DNA from: Gigaspora margarita
Lineage: Eukaryota > Glomeromycota > Glomeromycetes > Diversisporales > Gigasporaceae
Direction of reading: 5' to 3'
NCBI GenBank assembly: GCA_009809945.1
Contig: WTPW01000185.1
Location: forward strand, 1 to 64,000
Length of the DNA stretch: 64,000 nucleotides
Each line of letters opens with the position of its first letter. Within the stretch, counting starts at the first letter, position 1. Both the position numbers and the translations under genes were made by a program. The notes below the pieces were generated by a model. The model was not told where the DNA came from. It did not search any database and was given only the letters and a program-made list of their open reading frames with translations. Shown piece after piece: positions 32,473 to 43,792 of the stretch.

Positions 32473-34020
32473 CTTATGTAATATCTCGTACTTTTCTCAT
32501 AATGAATATAAAAAAAATATGCTGGATTACTTTTTTAGTGAAATAAATTAACATTTTACTGTCTTTTGGTTATATACAAAATTTTAGAAATTTAATTATA
32601 TTATTATATTTATTAATTTTGTATCAGTTTTCGAATAATAGCAATAAATTGAAGACGAAAATTTATATCTGTGACAATCATATAATAGTATCCTAGTATG
32701 TAATATTGGGATTGCACTTTTTTAAATGCACAGTTGTAGTTTTTTTTTGCCAAAAATTTACTAAAATTTACACAAATGTTTAAATTAATAGTTTTTAAAT
32801 TTAAATGTGAATTTATCCTATAGTTTAATTTTGTTGATTTGTAAACTTTATTCTTAATATTTTTAAAATTGTTTTAAAATTATGTGCTAATACAGCTATA
32901 TATAGTTATACTTGCTGGACAAATTGGACAACTCCCAAACACAAAAAAAAACAATTGTTATTTGCAAAAAATTAAATCAAACAAATAATCTAAATATATT
33001 ATATATAGCTACAAGAATATGTATCCATTGTTTATATAAGGATTATTAACAAAGTTTTTGAAAAATTAGTTTGGCCAGAGTTTGGGATTTGGGCGCGAAC
33101 AAACCCAGTCTGAGATTTGGGCAGAAAGTATATATATAATCAGACTTTTTAAATGCATAGCTAAGGGGCCTATAAAAAAACAATGCATTTAGAGAGAAGT
33201 AATATCCTACTCAGTATAGTATATTGCATTATTAATTAGTATATTAAAGCTTTTTTGTTGAGTATTATCAGAAAAATGCTATATCAGTAATATAAGCTAA
33301 ACTAAATGAGTTGCATATAGGTTTTTTTTTTTTTTTGCTGAATATTACTTATATACTTGAACATTTGTATACAGTGTTTAAGCTAAATATAATATAATTC
33401 TAGCAATGTTAGCTGGCACTAGTGACTGGAATAAAATCATTACACAAAAAATTTTAAGTATTAAAATATTACACAACATAAGATAATAAAGTATCGTATT
33501 ATCACTATTTGAATGAAGAAGCTGTTATTACGACCTATTTTTGGTAAAACATTATTCGACACACTTATCAAGTGAGGCGAATACTACTGAAGGTCCTTGT
33601 CCTTAGCTAATAAATATTGATGAAATTCAAAGATATAGTATTGATGAAATTCGAAGATATAATATTTATTTTAAGTAAATGCAAATTTATATTTTCGCTA
33701 TAAACTAAATTACATAAATTTTATTCATATCCTATTTCTTTATTTATTTTTATTATTTCAAACTTTTCGTGTTCTAAATGAACCTAATATCACAGTTTTT
33801 TTCAAGAATTATAAACTATATTTAAAAAATTAGAAAATATATATCATAAAATATATATATATAATTATGGGAGTTTCAAGAATAGCAAAACTAGTTGTAT
33901 GGGGTGTTACACATTAAAACAGCCCATTTTTACAATTTTTTGAAAAATGAGTTTTTATTAGATTCGTATAAATTTTGACATGATTGGCATGTTTCAATTA
34001 TAAAGGAAAGTTGATTTGTA
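32473..34020. other. AT-rich stretch, transition to CpG-poor DNA, no gene seen
   Basis: CpG becomes rare from about 32.7 kb. GGGATTTGGGCGCGAAC near 33084 and GAGATTTGGGCAGAAAG near 33112 form a short direct repeat. No gene or element ends were recognised. Confidence 0.4.
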
Positions 34021-34796
34021 TACTGTATTACCGCGAAATAACGCGCACCTGTGGGGTGATTCGATCACCTGCATGCTATTTTGAGTGCACACATGTGCGC
34101 TATTTTGAGGTAACCTGATTTTTTATCCTGTACCGGCACTGAAAATCTAAACCTTAATATATATATATATATAGTAACAATTAACCTATTGTTGAACTTC
34201 TACGTAGTGATAGTAAAAAGTGAATAGCGAATAATTTATTTTTTAAAACTTGCACATATATAAAGTATCACTATAGCACGGCGCATTCAACTCATTACAC
34301 ATGACAACAGGCAGGGCGTTAGGTGCAATGAATGAAGAGAAAGGGCAGGATGGATGAGAGCCAGATTATAATCAGGTATCACCTGCAGATTTATGTTCTT
34401 ATTTTTCTTTGTTCTTTGTCATTATTACACAGCACTTTAAGGCCATTATAGTTCTAACTTTAAAAAGGATGTGCATAAAATATTTGTTTATTATCAAAAA
34501 TTATATTCCAGTATTAAATCAAAAAGAATGGCCATAACAATTTATTATCCTGTTAGAATAAGGATAGCACTAATTGAACATTTAATGATAGTTATTCTTG
34601 AAGCAATTAAAGCTAAAAAGAATAAATATGAAGCATTCGTTGAACATCTTTGTTATGCATTCAATTAAATAGTATTCTATATATGTGCACACTATTTTGG
34701 GATGTGCATGGATGTTATTTCGAAACCAAGTATACTATTTTTAGGAGATATGATTTTCAAAATAACACCCATGATCATTATTTCGTGGTAATACAT
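34021..34796 (+). mobile_element. TA-target inverted-repeat element carrying a small open frame (copy 1)
   Basis: The left end is TACTGTATTACCGCGAAATA. The inverse of the right end is ATGTATTACCACGAAATAA. Subterminal words such as GTGCGCTATTTTGAGGTA and ATAACACCCATGATCAT recur. A second copy in the opposite orientation lies at 42031-42681. Both contain the same ~65-codon frame. CpG is retained in the ends although the neighbourhood is CpG-poor, suggesting a younger insertion. Tc1/mariner-like affiliation is inferred from the TA at the ends of copy 2. Confidence 0.8.
34471..34668 (+). CDS. Small open frame inside the TA-target element, unknown (copy 1)
   Basis: The 65-codon frame begins MHKIFVYYQ and has a central KSKRMAITIYYP, followed by ILEAIKAKKNKYEAF. 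The same frame is open in the other copy (42351-42157), with about seven substitutions over the last ~40 residues. Two single-base indels in the first third cancel each other. It may be a captured exon or the remains of an element gene; no family was recognised. Codon use is that of AT-rich DNA, and coding is unproven. The conserved surroundings show that the whole element, not only this frame, is shared. Confidence 0.35.
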   Translation: MHKIFVYYQKLYSSIKSKRMAITIYYPVRIRIALIEHLMIVILEAIKAKKNKYEAFVEHLCYAFN

Positions 34797-34809
34797 AAAA
34801 GAAAAACTA

Positions 34810-35150
34810 CAGTCAGACCTCCATAAATGCAACCTCTATAAATGCAATACCTCTCTAAATGCACATTTTTGTCTTGTCTGTAAGAAATTATTAGTGCTAA
34901 ATGCACATTCTATATTCTGTAAATGCATACCTTCCAAATAATTTTCTATATCATGCTACCTCCATAAATGCATGTAGTCAATCAAATTTTAGTATTTAAG
35001 GTAGATTATACAGTTTTTAGTAGAAGTTATACAAACTTGATAATCTAATCTTTAAAGCTGCAATTTAATTGGTTCTCCCTAAATGCAATACCTCCATAAA
35101 TGCACATTGTAAGCTTGTCTGTACATGTTGCATTTATGAAGGTTTGACTG
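34810..35150. mobile_element. pogo/Tigger-like MITE (CAGTCAGACCTCC ends), TA TSD, long form
   Basis: It starts CAGTCAGACCTCCATAAATG, ends GAAGGTTTGACTG and is flanked by TA at 34808-34809 and 35151-35152. Inside, AAATGCACATTTTTGTC-like phrases repeat. The ends and TA target fit non-autonomous pogo/Tigger (Tc1/mariner) elements. A second long copy is at 39438-39779; short forms are at 36560 and 37030. Confidence 0.88.
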
Positions 35151-35306
35151 TACATGAGGCTGTGTAAGGCCAACACATCATGAGATTACCCAATGGCCAC
35201 CTGTTACTTTTAACCAATCAAAATTATGAAATTTGATTAACTCTATATAAGCCTGAAAATCAAAATAAATGAATAAACTCAATTATCTCAAAATAAAAGA
35301 TATATA

Positions 35307-36301
35307 TGGTCCGTTGCAAAAATGTAGATACACCAATCTATTCATAATAAAAAAAATTTTTTTAATAATTAATATAAATATTTAAATAACTTTATTTATT
35401 ATATAGGTTCTGGGAAATATTTAAATATAAATTTTATTAAAAATTTTTATTTTTAAAAAATTTTTGTTAATTTTTTATTTTTTCAATTTGTTTAATTCCA
35501 AATATAAATATTCTAAAATTAAAAATTTAATTTTGCCTACATATAAAAGTTTTTTAATTTTAATTATCTATTTATAATTTTTTCATACTAAATAAAACAA
35601 GTTCTAAGCTATCTTTTGATATAATTTTTATTATCTTTTTATAGACATTTAATTGTATAATAATTATTTTAAATTTTAATTTTTTTTAAAAAAACAAGCA
35701 AAAATGGCCCTTTTAAAAAATATTATTTTTGTTATAAATATATAACTTTATAAGTTTATATTGTACAAGAGTATTGTTATATATATGCTAAATATATAAT
35801 TAAAATTTTAGCTTAATTGAATTAGTAGTTATTAAAATACAAATTTTTAAAATTTAATAATTATTACTACATATAAAATTACTATATAAAGTAATATGTA
35901 CAACTATTGTACAACCTTATGATGTAAATTAGTTTTTAGTTTATATATTAACAACTACTGATCCAATTAAGCTAAAATTTTAACTATATATTTAGCATAT
36001 ACATGGCAATGCACTTGCTTAGTATAAATTTATAAAGTTGCATTTTGATGGCAAAAATAATTTTTTTTAAAAAAAAACTTTTTTTCTTGCTTTTTTTTTT
36101 AAAAAAATTAAGTTTTTAAAAAAATTTATAACACAACAAACAAACTATAAAAAGATAATAAAAATTATATTAAAAAGTAGCCTAGGACTTTCTTTATCAG
36201 ATATAAAAAAATTATAAATAAATAGTTAAAATTGATAAACTTTTATATATAGACAAAATTGACTTTTAGTTTTGGTGTATCTACATTTTTGCACCGGCCC
36301 A
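35307..36301. mobile_element. 1-kb foldback element with TGCAAAAATGTAGATACACC ends, TA TSD
   Basis: The left end is TGGTCCGTTGCAAAAATG and the inverse of the right end is TGGGCCGGTGCAAAAATG. Both continue GTAGATACACC. TA flanks each side (35305-35306 and 36302-36303). Most of the interior is one long imperfect palindrome (for example TAAAATTTTAGCTTAATTG near 35805 and its inverse near 35960). There is no coding capacity. Tc1/mariner-like by its target. Confidence 0.8.
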
Positions 36302-36559
36302 TAGTATAAATTTTAGCTAGTTCTGTTTATATACAGTGCAAACAGAAATAAAAATTTTTAATGGCCAAATTCATATTTTTTTTATATATATAAAGAGGCT
36401 AATTTGAATATTTAGCCAATATCTATATATAAAGTAGCCAGATTTTAAAATTTTAATTAAATTAATTGTTTAAAGTGGCCAAATTTGCTTTTTATATATA
36501 TAAAAAGTAGCCAAATTTCATATTTAATTATAAAAATACTATAACTTTTTTTATAAATA

Positions 36560-36733
36560 CAGTCAGACCTCCCTAAATGCAAGTCATTGGGCCAAACTTT
36601 TGATAGCTTGCATTTAGATAACAATAAGAAAAATTGCATTTATAGAGGTTAGAAATATATTTGGGCCAGAATTTAAGGTTGCATTTAGAGAGGTGTTGCA
36701 TTTAGAAGGGTTGCATTTAGAGAGGCTTGACTA
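36560..36733. mobile_element. pogo/Tigger-like MITE, short form, TA TSD
   Basis: It starts CAGTCAGACCTCCCTAAATG and ends AGAGGCTTGACTA beside TA. Several TTGCATTTAGAGAGG-type words fill the interior. It is nearly the same as 37030-37191. Confidence 0.85.
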
Positions 36734-37029
36734 TAGATTTAAAAAAATTTAAGAATGTAGAAGTGTTTAGCTTGTTTTGATTTAACATTTTAAGATAGTA
36801 TTTTTTTTTACAATTTTTTTTGAAAAAGAATTATCTATTTGAATTTTATTAATTTTATTTGTCAGGACTACAGGACTAGGTTATCTGCACTATAGTTACT
36901 AAATACTAGAGAAAATATACCAATTTGTCATAATACTGTACCTCTTTATATATAATGCTATAACTAAAGGTATTCTAATGAACTAGGAATCTTTAAGTAC
37001 TGTAATAAAAATGGATGAAATTTGTACTA

Positions 37030-37191
37030 CAGTCCGACCTCCCTAAATGCAGTCATTGGGCCAAACTTTTGATGGCTTGCATTTAGAGAACTATAAGAAA
37101 AATTGCATTTATAGAGGTTAGAAATATATTTGGGCCAGAATTTAAGGAGAGATGTTGCATTTAAGGGGTTGCATTTAGAGAGGTCTGACTG
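37030..37191. mobile_element. pogo/Tigger-like MITE, short form, TA TSD
   Basis: It starts CAGTCCGACCTCCCTAAATG, ends AGAGGTCTGACTG and is flanked by TA on both sides. Its interior matches 36560-36733, including GGGCCAAACTTTTGATGGC. Confidence 0.9.
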
Positions 37192-37193
37192 TA

Positions 37194-38129
37194 TTCAATT
37201 CCTCTTATTGAGAGAAATAGAGATCCAGTTCTGATCACAGAATCACAAGGTATTCCCAATTCATCACAATACCCCAAGGCCAAAATTTTCTTATTTTTTA
37301 AAAAATAATTTAAATTAAAATACTGTATGTAGTTTGTAATCTAGTAATCAGAATCAAATAATTTTGGTTTTATTAGACACAGCTTGATGTGAAAATCAGA
37401 AGATACTAAAATTTTTGATTTAAATTAATGTATTACAGAATACAAACAAACCATTTTAATTTATAAGAATACCCCTTTTTCTCTTATATTATTTTTTTAT
37501 AATTAAAAAATAAAAATAATCTAAATTTTGATTCTTTTATAAGCTAAATAAATATTCTAAAATTTGATTGGTTGATATATTAAAAATATATTTAGAAAAA
37601 ATATTTATATATATATAATTTTTAAAATATTTTGCATTTGGAAAATATAGAACATGCACTTATTTTATAAGTCCCAGATTGGGACTAGACCATTTTCATG
37701 CATATAGAGAGAAATGCACTTAGAGGTTTGGAACACAAATATAAATAACAGATAGTCTGAAACAGAATATTGAAGCATGTCTGCCAGAATTTTTTTTGTT
37801 ACAGATGTTCAGTTAATCAATATATATTTATTAGCCAATAAAATTCTTTGTATTCTCTATAAATTATCACATAATCCAAACCTAGAATCTGTATAATTTT
37901 GCAATTTTGATTGTTTTTACTCAACAGACATCTAGGAACAGAATTAAAAATTATTGGAACACTATTTATATACAATATTATATTGGAACATTATTGCAAA
38001 CATGTCCTGGATGTCCTGTCCCAGACTGTCTGTGTTCCTGTAAAATTGGCAGGACAATATCTATAAACAACACTACTTTGAGGACATGCACTTAGAGAGT
38101 GTTAACTATATATATATATATATTACTAT
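37194..38129. other. CpG-poor AT-rich stretch, no gene seen
   Basis: Apart from worn TGCACTTAGAGG phrases (near 37715 and 38087) that may be ends of an old TA-target element, nothing was recognised. The plus-strand frame at 37907-38095 is Thr/Asn/Ile-rich and shows no family signature. Confidence 0.4.
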
Positions 38130-38292
38130 ATTTTTGGAAAAGCTTATTTCAGGAATATATAATAATATATATATTTCTTATTTTGATGATCTAGTTCTAT
38201 TTATTAAACAATACTATAATACTATACTATATAATACAACTAATTATCTAAATTACTATAGGTTAGTACTTAGCTTATCCAAATATAATTGA
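38130..38292 (+). pseudogene. Possible reverse transcriptase fragment (YFDD motif)
   Basis: The translation contains IYISYFDDLVLFIKQ, followed about 20 residues later by YYRLVLSLSKYN. This matches the order of reverse transcriptase motif C (YxDD plus hydrophobic LVLF) and the following (G)LxLNxSK motif, as found in non-LTR and gypsy elements. The fragment is only about 55 residues and the DNA is very AT-rich, so chance is not excluded. No other domain was found on either side. Confidence 0.4.
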
Positions 38293-39435
38293 TGCATTAA
38301 TAATTGTTATCTAAAAGCCTATATATGCAATTAATTATATATATATATAACTCTAAGTATAACAAAGTACTTAACTATCTCTTTATAATATACTCTTTCT
38401 AAAAACTTCTCTAAGCTTTTTATAAAGAAGTATAAAAAAAAAGATTAAAGGGCAAACCAAACTAATTAAATAAAAAAACAAAAAAAAACAAAAACCAAGT
38501 ATATATTCAATATAAAAAAAAAACTTTTAAAAAAAGAAAAACCAAAAAAAAGCAAAAAAAAAACAGAAGATAAAGATGCTATTAAGTCTGTACTTAATAG
38601 TAAAAATTATATAACATTGTATAAGGTAGAGACATTTATTAGGTAATTTTATTTTTTAAGACCCTTACATCTCTCTAACTAATAAATATTAACTAATGAA
38701 ATTTAAAATTCTAATAACATCTAATTTTTTCTAGCCCTCTCTAAAAAATTATCTAATAAATATCTCTACACTAAGCTATAACCTATTAAAGCATCATATG
38801 TATATAAGAAAAAAATGATATATCTAATACTATATATTCAGATAAGACATTTTTTTATATACCTCTTAAACTCCAAGTATATTATTCATTGTTTATTTGT
38901 ATGTAGCAATTAAATTTACTATAAAGTACTAGTTCTAATCTAGAAATATATTCCAATTTGAAAGAAGTAAATAATGCTGATTTTTTAAAGAATAAAAGCT
39001 AAAATTTCTACTTTTTGGTAAAAATTTTAAAAAAATCCTAAAAGGATATAATTTAAGTACCAACTTGCAAAGATTTGTAAAAGTATATACTTTACAAAAT
39101 TGTAAGTTAGGCAAAGGTGTACTTTTGCTATGCTTTTATAACTTTAAAAAACTATATAGTTTTTAGGCTCTACTATATTTTTAATAGTACTATAGTTTTC
39201 TATCAAAGAGCAACCCAAAAGGATAACTTTTTTATTTATATTTTAGTTTTTTTTTAATTTGATCTAAAACTCTAGTTTCTAGTTGTTATTATGTAAGTTT
39301 TGTTATATACAATTATACTAATCATAAAGTTTTTAGAGGTTAGTGTTTATAAAAAAGTTAGTGCAAGAAATTATTGAAAAGAATTAAAATATTAGATATT
39401 ATTATTTTAAACATTTATATAGTTATCCTCCTCTA
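38293..39435. other. A-rich and AT-rich stretch, no gene seen
   Basis: A purine-rich, A-dominated patch lies at 38435-38580. It could be the worn remainder of the element that supplied the YFDD fragment, but no domain was recognised. Confidence 0.35.
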
Positions 39436-39437
39436 TA

Positions 39438-39779
39438 CAGTCAGACCTCCATAAATGCAACCTCCATAAATGCAATACCTCCCTAAATGCACATTTTTGT
39501 CTTGTTTGTAAGAAATATTTAGTGCTAACTGCACGTTCTATATTCTGTAAATGCATGTTCTTCCAAATAATTTTCTATATCATGCTACCTCCATAAATGC
39601 ACGTAGCCAATCAAATTTTAGTATTTAAGATAAGTTATATAGTTTTTAGTAGAAGTTACACAAACTTTATGATCAAATCTTTAAAGCTGCAATTTAATTG
39701 GCTCTCCCTAAATGCAATACCTCCCTAAATGCACATTGTAGTCTTGTCTGTACACGTTGCATTTATGGAGGGTTGACTG
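39438..39779. mobile_element. pogo/Tigger-like MITE, long form, TA TSD
   Basis: It starts CAGTCAGACCTCCATAAATG, ends GGAGGGTTGACTG and has TA at 39436-39437 and 39780-39781. It is collinear over its whole length with 34810-35150, for example sharing ATATCATGCTACCTCC. Confidence 0.9.
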
Positions 39780-40141
39780 TAATTGACAGTTGGGCATGTA
39801 CTAATCAGATGATTATAAAGAAGTATGACTTTATAAATATTATCTCTATAAAAGCACAAATTATAATTAATATAAAAAATGATTTAATAGAGGTATTTTG
39901 AAAATTTTATATACAATTGTAGATATTTGTTATATAGGTAAGTTATAATTTTACTAATTAAATTAACTTTATACAATAATTAAATTTGTTCAAAAGAATA
40001 AAATATACCTAATATAAAATTTTTATACAATTTGGATAACTTTTATTAGTACAATTTTTTATTTTACATATCTATGAATATAGCTAAAAATTTGTAAGTT
40101 TTTTTATATAAACATAAAATAAAAGAAAATTTCTTAATTTA

Positions 40142-40379
40142 CGCCTGGTGTATATATACACATTCTAATTTATTGATTTACAAATTTGTTTAATATATAA
40201 ATTATAAATGAAAAATTAGTATAGCTTAAGGTTAGGGTAAGAGTAGCTATAGGGTTAGAGGAGGGTATAGTTATACTAAAATTTTGTAAGGAATATTTTT
40301 TGTTAGAGCCCCAAAAGCTATTATATAATCAGAATTTTAAGTTGTCAATATATGCGTGTACATACACATAGTGTACAAA
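40142..40379 (+). mobile_element. TTAGGG-core MITE
   Basis: The ends CGCCTGGTGTATATATACAC and GTGTACATACACATAGTGTA form an imperfect inverted repeat. Inside, GGTTAGGGTAAGAG and AGGGTTAGAGGAGGG lead into ATACTAAAATTTTGTAAGG, then AATATTTTTTGTTAGAGCC, the shared core. There is no coding capacity. Confidence 0.7.
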
Positions 40380-40717
40380 TAGTAATTGTCAAAATAAAAA
40401 AATGTATTAATAAAATATCAACCAATTTATATAAAAATTTTAGAGTAAATGTATGTTGCTCTTTCAAACAACATTTATTATTGCATAAAGATCGATTTGC
40501 TTAGTATTATTTTAATGTTTATATATAGTAATGAGCAATAATTATATATAAAATTTTTTATATATGATCATTGATTGTTGCTATAAATAAAAGTTAAAAT
40601 AATACTAATCAAATTGATTTTTATGCAATAATAAAAGTTATTCAAGAAAACAAACTACATCTACTTTAAATTTTTATATAAATTAGTTGATATCAGTATA
40701 TAAATCTAATCCCAAAA

Positions 40718-41408
40718 AGGTATAGCTGGTACAAGTGCATGCAGTAGTAACCGGGGGCCACAACTGCTAAGAATCATTATGAAACAATGACGCACTTGCA
40801 ACCCCTGAGCCTCAAGATGCCATCCAACTATATTTGGCACTGGAAGCATTTGCGAAACATGCCCAGATATCTTACTACCATATAGGGAAGTACAGTCGTT
40901 AGCACATTACTGAATTGAGACATTAAGATCTGGGTTCTGAAATCGCAGGAAAACTGGCTAATTGTGGTAGCATGCAGGCTTGAGATACTTAACCAATGTG
41001 GTAGAGGCAGCTGCATGGCTTGAGATACAAACTCCTAGGAAGTAAGCTAGTAGGAACTTGAGAAAATCCTCTTCAGGTACACCAAATTGGAAGCATAAAG
41101 TGCCCACCTGGCAACACACACCAAATTGGAAGTTTATATTAGGTAATGTGGGTAAAGTGGGGAACATGTGAATACTAATTGGCAGTTGTGATGGATGTAC
41201 AAAAACCAGGTCAGCTGTATAGTGGGAATACGGAAGGCTCTAGTGGGTTTTAGCTGTAGATAAATGGTTGTCCAACCTAAAGTCCTAGTCTCAATACTTG
41301 TATATAATATGTATATATTTACGGCACTACTATATGTCAATTCACTTAAGTATTAATAAAGTTTGGGGCAGGTGCTACACCTGGGGTTCCCCTAAATATT
41401 AAAAAAAA
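40718..41408 (+). mobile_element. SINE-like retroposon, 16-bp TSD, poly(A) tail
   Basis: A perfect direct repeat AAATCTAATCCCAAAA lies at 40702-40717 and 41409-41424, allowing for overlap with the A tail. The 691-base body ends TGGGGTTCCCCTAAATATT, followed by A. The 5' part has TAGCTGGTACAAG and, about 75 bases on, GCACTTGCAACCCC. These could be worn A and B boxes of a tRNA-like head; this is inference. The body is less AT-rich than its surroundings and low in CpG. Small minus-strand frames over it are not genes. Confidence 0.8.
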
Positions 41409-41451
41409 AAATCTAATCCCAAAAGTATGTGAATCTTGTGCACATTGTATA

Positions 41452-42023
41452 TAAGGGAGATGGGGGTATTAAGGTTCTTACTAGCAAAACTTTTTAATAA
41501 ACAAATAGATTTTTATACAATTTTTATTATTTGAACTATGCTTAATAAAGAATAAATTACTGCAAAAAAATCTTTATATCTTATATAGTTTTAGATATAA
41601 ATAATTAGTACACAAATAGTATATAAAAACTAAATTTTAGAGGAGAGGGGGGTATTGTGGACATAGTGAATAATTTTTGATCTACTGGTCCGTTTTGGAT
41701 GATTTTACTACCAAGATGATCGTCTCAGCGAGACGATTCTAACAAGTACAAAATCGTTTAAATCCAATCACAGGATCCCAAGATCGTTAAAGGTTAAAAT
41801 AGAAAAAATTTGCTATTTTAAAAATATATATAAAAAACTTATATTTTGCATAAATGACAATATCTTGTGATCTAGTAGTCAGAATTGGATGAATTTTATA
41901 CCATTCAATTCGTCTCAAAGAGATGAATCGAATGGTACCAAAATTATCCAATTCCAATCACAGAATCATAAGATATCTCACCTGTCCACAATACCCCCCG
42001 TCCACAATACCCCACCTCCCTTA
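41452..42023. mobile_element. Foldback element with TAAGGGAGRTGGGG ends, TA TSD
   Basis: The left end TAAGGGAGATGGGGGTATT and the inverse of the right end TAAGGGAGGTGGGGTATTG match, with TA on both sides (41450-41451 and 42024-42025). The interior holds two palindromes: one around CGTCTCAGCGAGACG near 41730 and one around CGTCTCAAAGAGATG near 41910. Each is bordered by ATCTTGTGATCTAGTAG-like words. The phrase GGTATTGTGGAC recurs three times. Confidence 0.78.
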
Positions 42024-42030
42024 TAATTTA

Positions 42031-42681
42031 TACTGTATTACCGTGAAATAACGATCATGGGCATTTTTTGAAAATCGCATCCCCTAAAAATAGCATACTG
42101 GGTTTCGAAATAATGCCCATGCACGTCCCGAAATAGCGCGCACCATATATAGAATACTATATAATCGAATAAAAGTGTTCAATGAATGCTTCATATTTAT
42201 TCTTTTTAGCTTTAATTGCTTCAAGAATAACTATTATTAAAGGTTCAATTATCGCTACCCTTATCCTAGCAGGATAATAAATTGTTATGGCCATTCTTTT
42301 TGATTTTAATACTGGAATATAATTTTGATAATAAACGAATGTTTTATGCATATCCTTTTTAAGTTAGAATTATAATGGCCGTAGAGTGTTGCGTAATGAT
42401 GCCAAAGAACAAAGAAAAATAGGGTCATAAATCTACAGGTGATGCTTTATATATGTGCAGGTTTTAAAAAAATAAATAATTAGCTTTTTATTATCGCTAC
42501 ATAGAAGGTCAACAATAGGTTAATTGTTCCTATATATATATATATTAAGGTTTATATTTTCAGCACCAGTACAGAATAAAAAATCAGGGTACCTCAAAAT
42601 AGCGCACATGTGCACACTCAAAATAATGCACAGGTGATCAAAACACTGCACAGGTGCGCATTATTTTGCAGTAATACAGTA
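42031..42681 (-). mobile_element. TA-target inverted-repeat element carrying a small open frame (copy 2)
   Basis: Reverse copy of 34021-34796. The ends are TACTGTATTACCGTGAAATA and, inverted, TACTGTATTACTGCAAAATA, so TA flanks CTGTATTAC on both sides. It begins only eight bases after the TAAGGGAG element. Shared interior includes GCAGGTTTTAAAAAAATAAA near 42459 and the frame at 42351-42157. Confidence 0.82.
42157..42351 (-). CDS. Small open frame inside the TA-target element, unknown (copy 2)
   Basis: This is a 64-codon frame, MHKTFVYYQNYIPVLKSKRM and onwards. It stays in register with copy 1 at 34471-34668 despite two compensating single-base indels, and both copies end within a few codons of each other. 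Function is unknown. Whether it is ever translated cannot be judged from the sequence. Confidence 0.35.
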   Translation of the reverse strand: MHKTFVYYQNYIPVLKSKRMAITIYYPARIRVAIIEPLIIVILEAIKAKKNKYEAFIEHFYSII

Positions 42682-42961
42682 TGAACAATTTTAAAAATTT
42701 GTGCACTATATGGCTTTTATATAATTAAATTTTTATAGATAAATCTGAAGATATATACAATAAATTATGTATACAATGTGCTCTATATGCACATCTTCTG
42801 TATTTTACTAATGATTTGTGCACTATTTAGCCCCAAAGTATATAAATTATATGTATATTTCTAGCAAAAACATGTATCCTATTTTAAAAACATGAGCACA
42901 TGCATATAGATTTTATACACTAATTAACATTTTATTAATAATTTTTTATTTTACATTTATA

Positions 42962-43468
42962 TAGTCTACTCCCGTAATAGTCATATTTGAAATAGTCACC
43001 TTTTTTTGAGACTATATACCAATCATTTGCAGTAATATAAAATTAACTCTCGCTATAATCACATAATGTAACTATTATTATGGTTTTCTTGCTATAGTCA
43101 TGTCAAGTTTCTGCCAGACAGTGTAACTATAGCAGGAATAGACTGTAAAAAAAATTGCAAATTTTTAGCTATATTCATAAATATGTGAAATAAAAAATTG
43201 TACTAATAAAAAGTTATTCAATTTGTATAAAAATTTTAAATTAATTTTGAACAACTTTAATTATTGTATAAAAGTTGATTTAACTAGCAAAATTGTAACT
43301 TTAATATATTAAAATTGTCCAACAAATTCTAAAAAAATGTGATAGTGATTATAGCATAATTGTGACTGAATAGAAGTATTTTTAATAATAAAAAAAATAG
43401 AAATTTAAAATCATGTAATTGTGTAAAGTTTGTGACTATATGGAAGGTGCTATATGAAGGAGTAACTG
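42962..43468. mobile_element. pogo/Tigger-like decayed element (TAGTC/TACAGTTACTCC ends)
   Basis: The left end is TAGTCTACTCCCGTAATAG and the inverse of the right end is CAGTTACTCCTTCATATAGC. TA lies on both sides. The left part repeats ATAGTCA words (CATAATAGTCAC type), like the element at 62260-63693. CpG is nearly absent. Confidence 0.65.
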
Positions 43469-43792
43469 TATATAGTAATATAGAACTAATTCTAATTTAT
43501 ATGAATTTAATTTTTTAGTTATTATGTTCAAATATTTTTTGATTTAGCTAAAGTACTTGAAATTATATTCAAATACAAAAATAATTCAAGATTTATATAA
43601 AAAATTTTAAATTTATAATGTTATGTACTAATTAAATAAATTTATTTTAATAAAGGTAAAAAAATATAACAATTAACTCTCAAGACTAGTTTTAAATATA
43701 AATAGAAAAATATATAAATAACAACTGTTTCTTATATTATAAATATTGCTTTACTTAGAATTTATTTAAATTCAATTTATATTATATTTATA

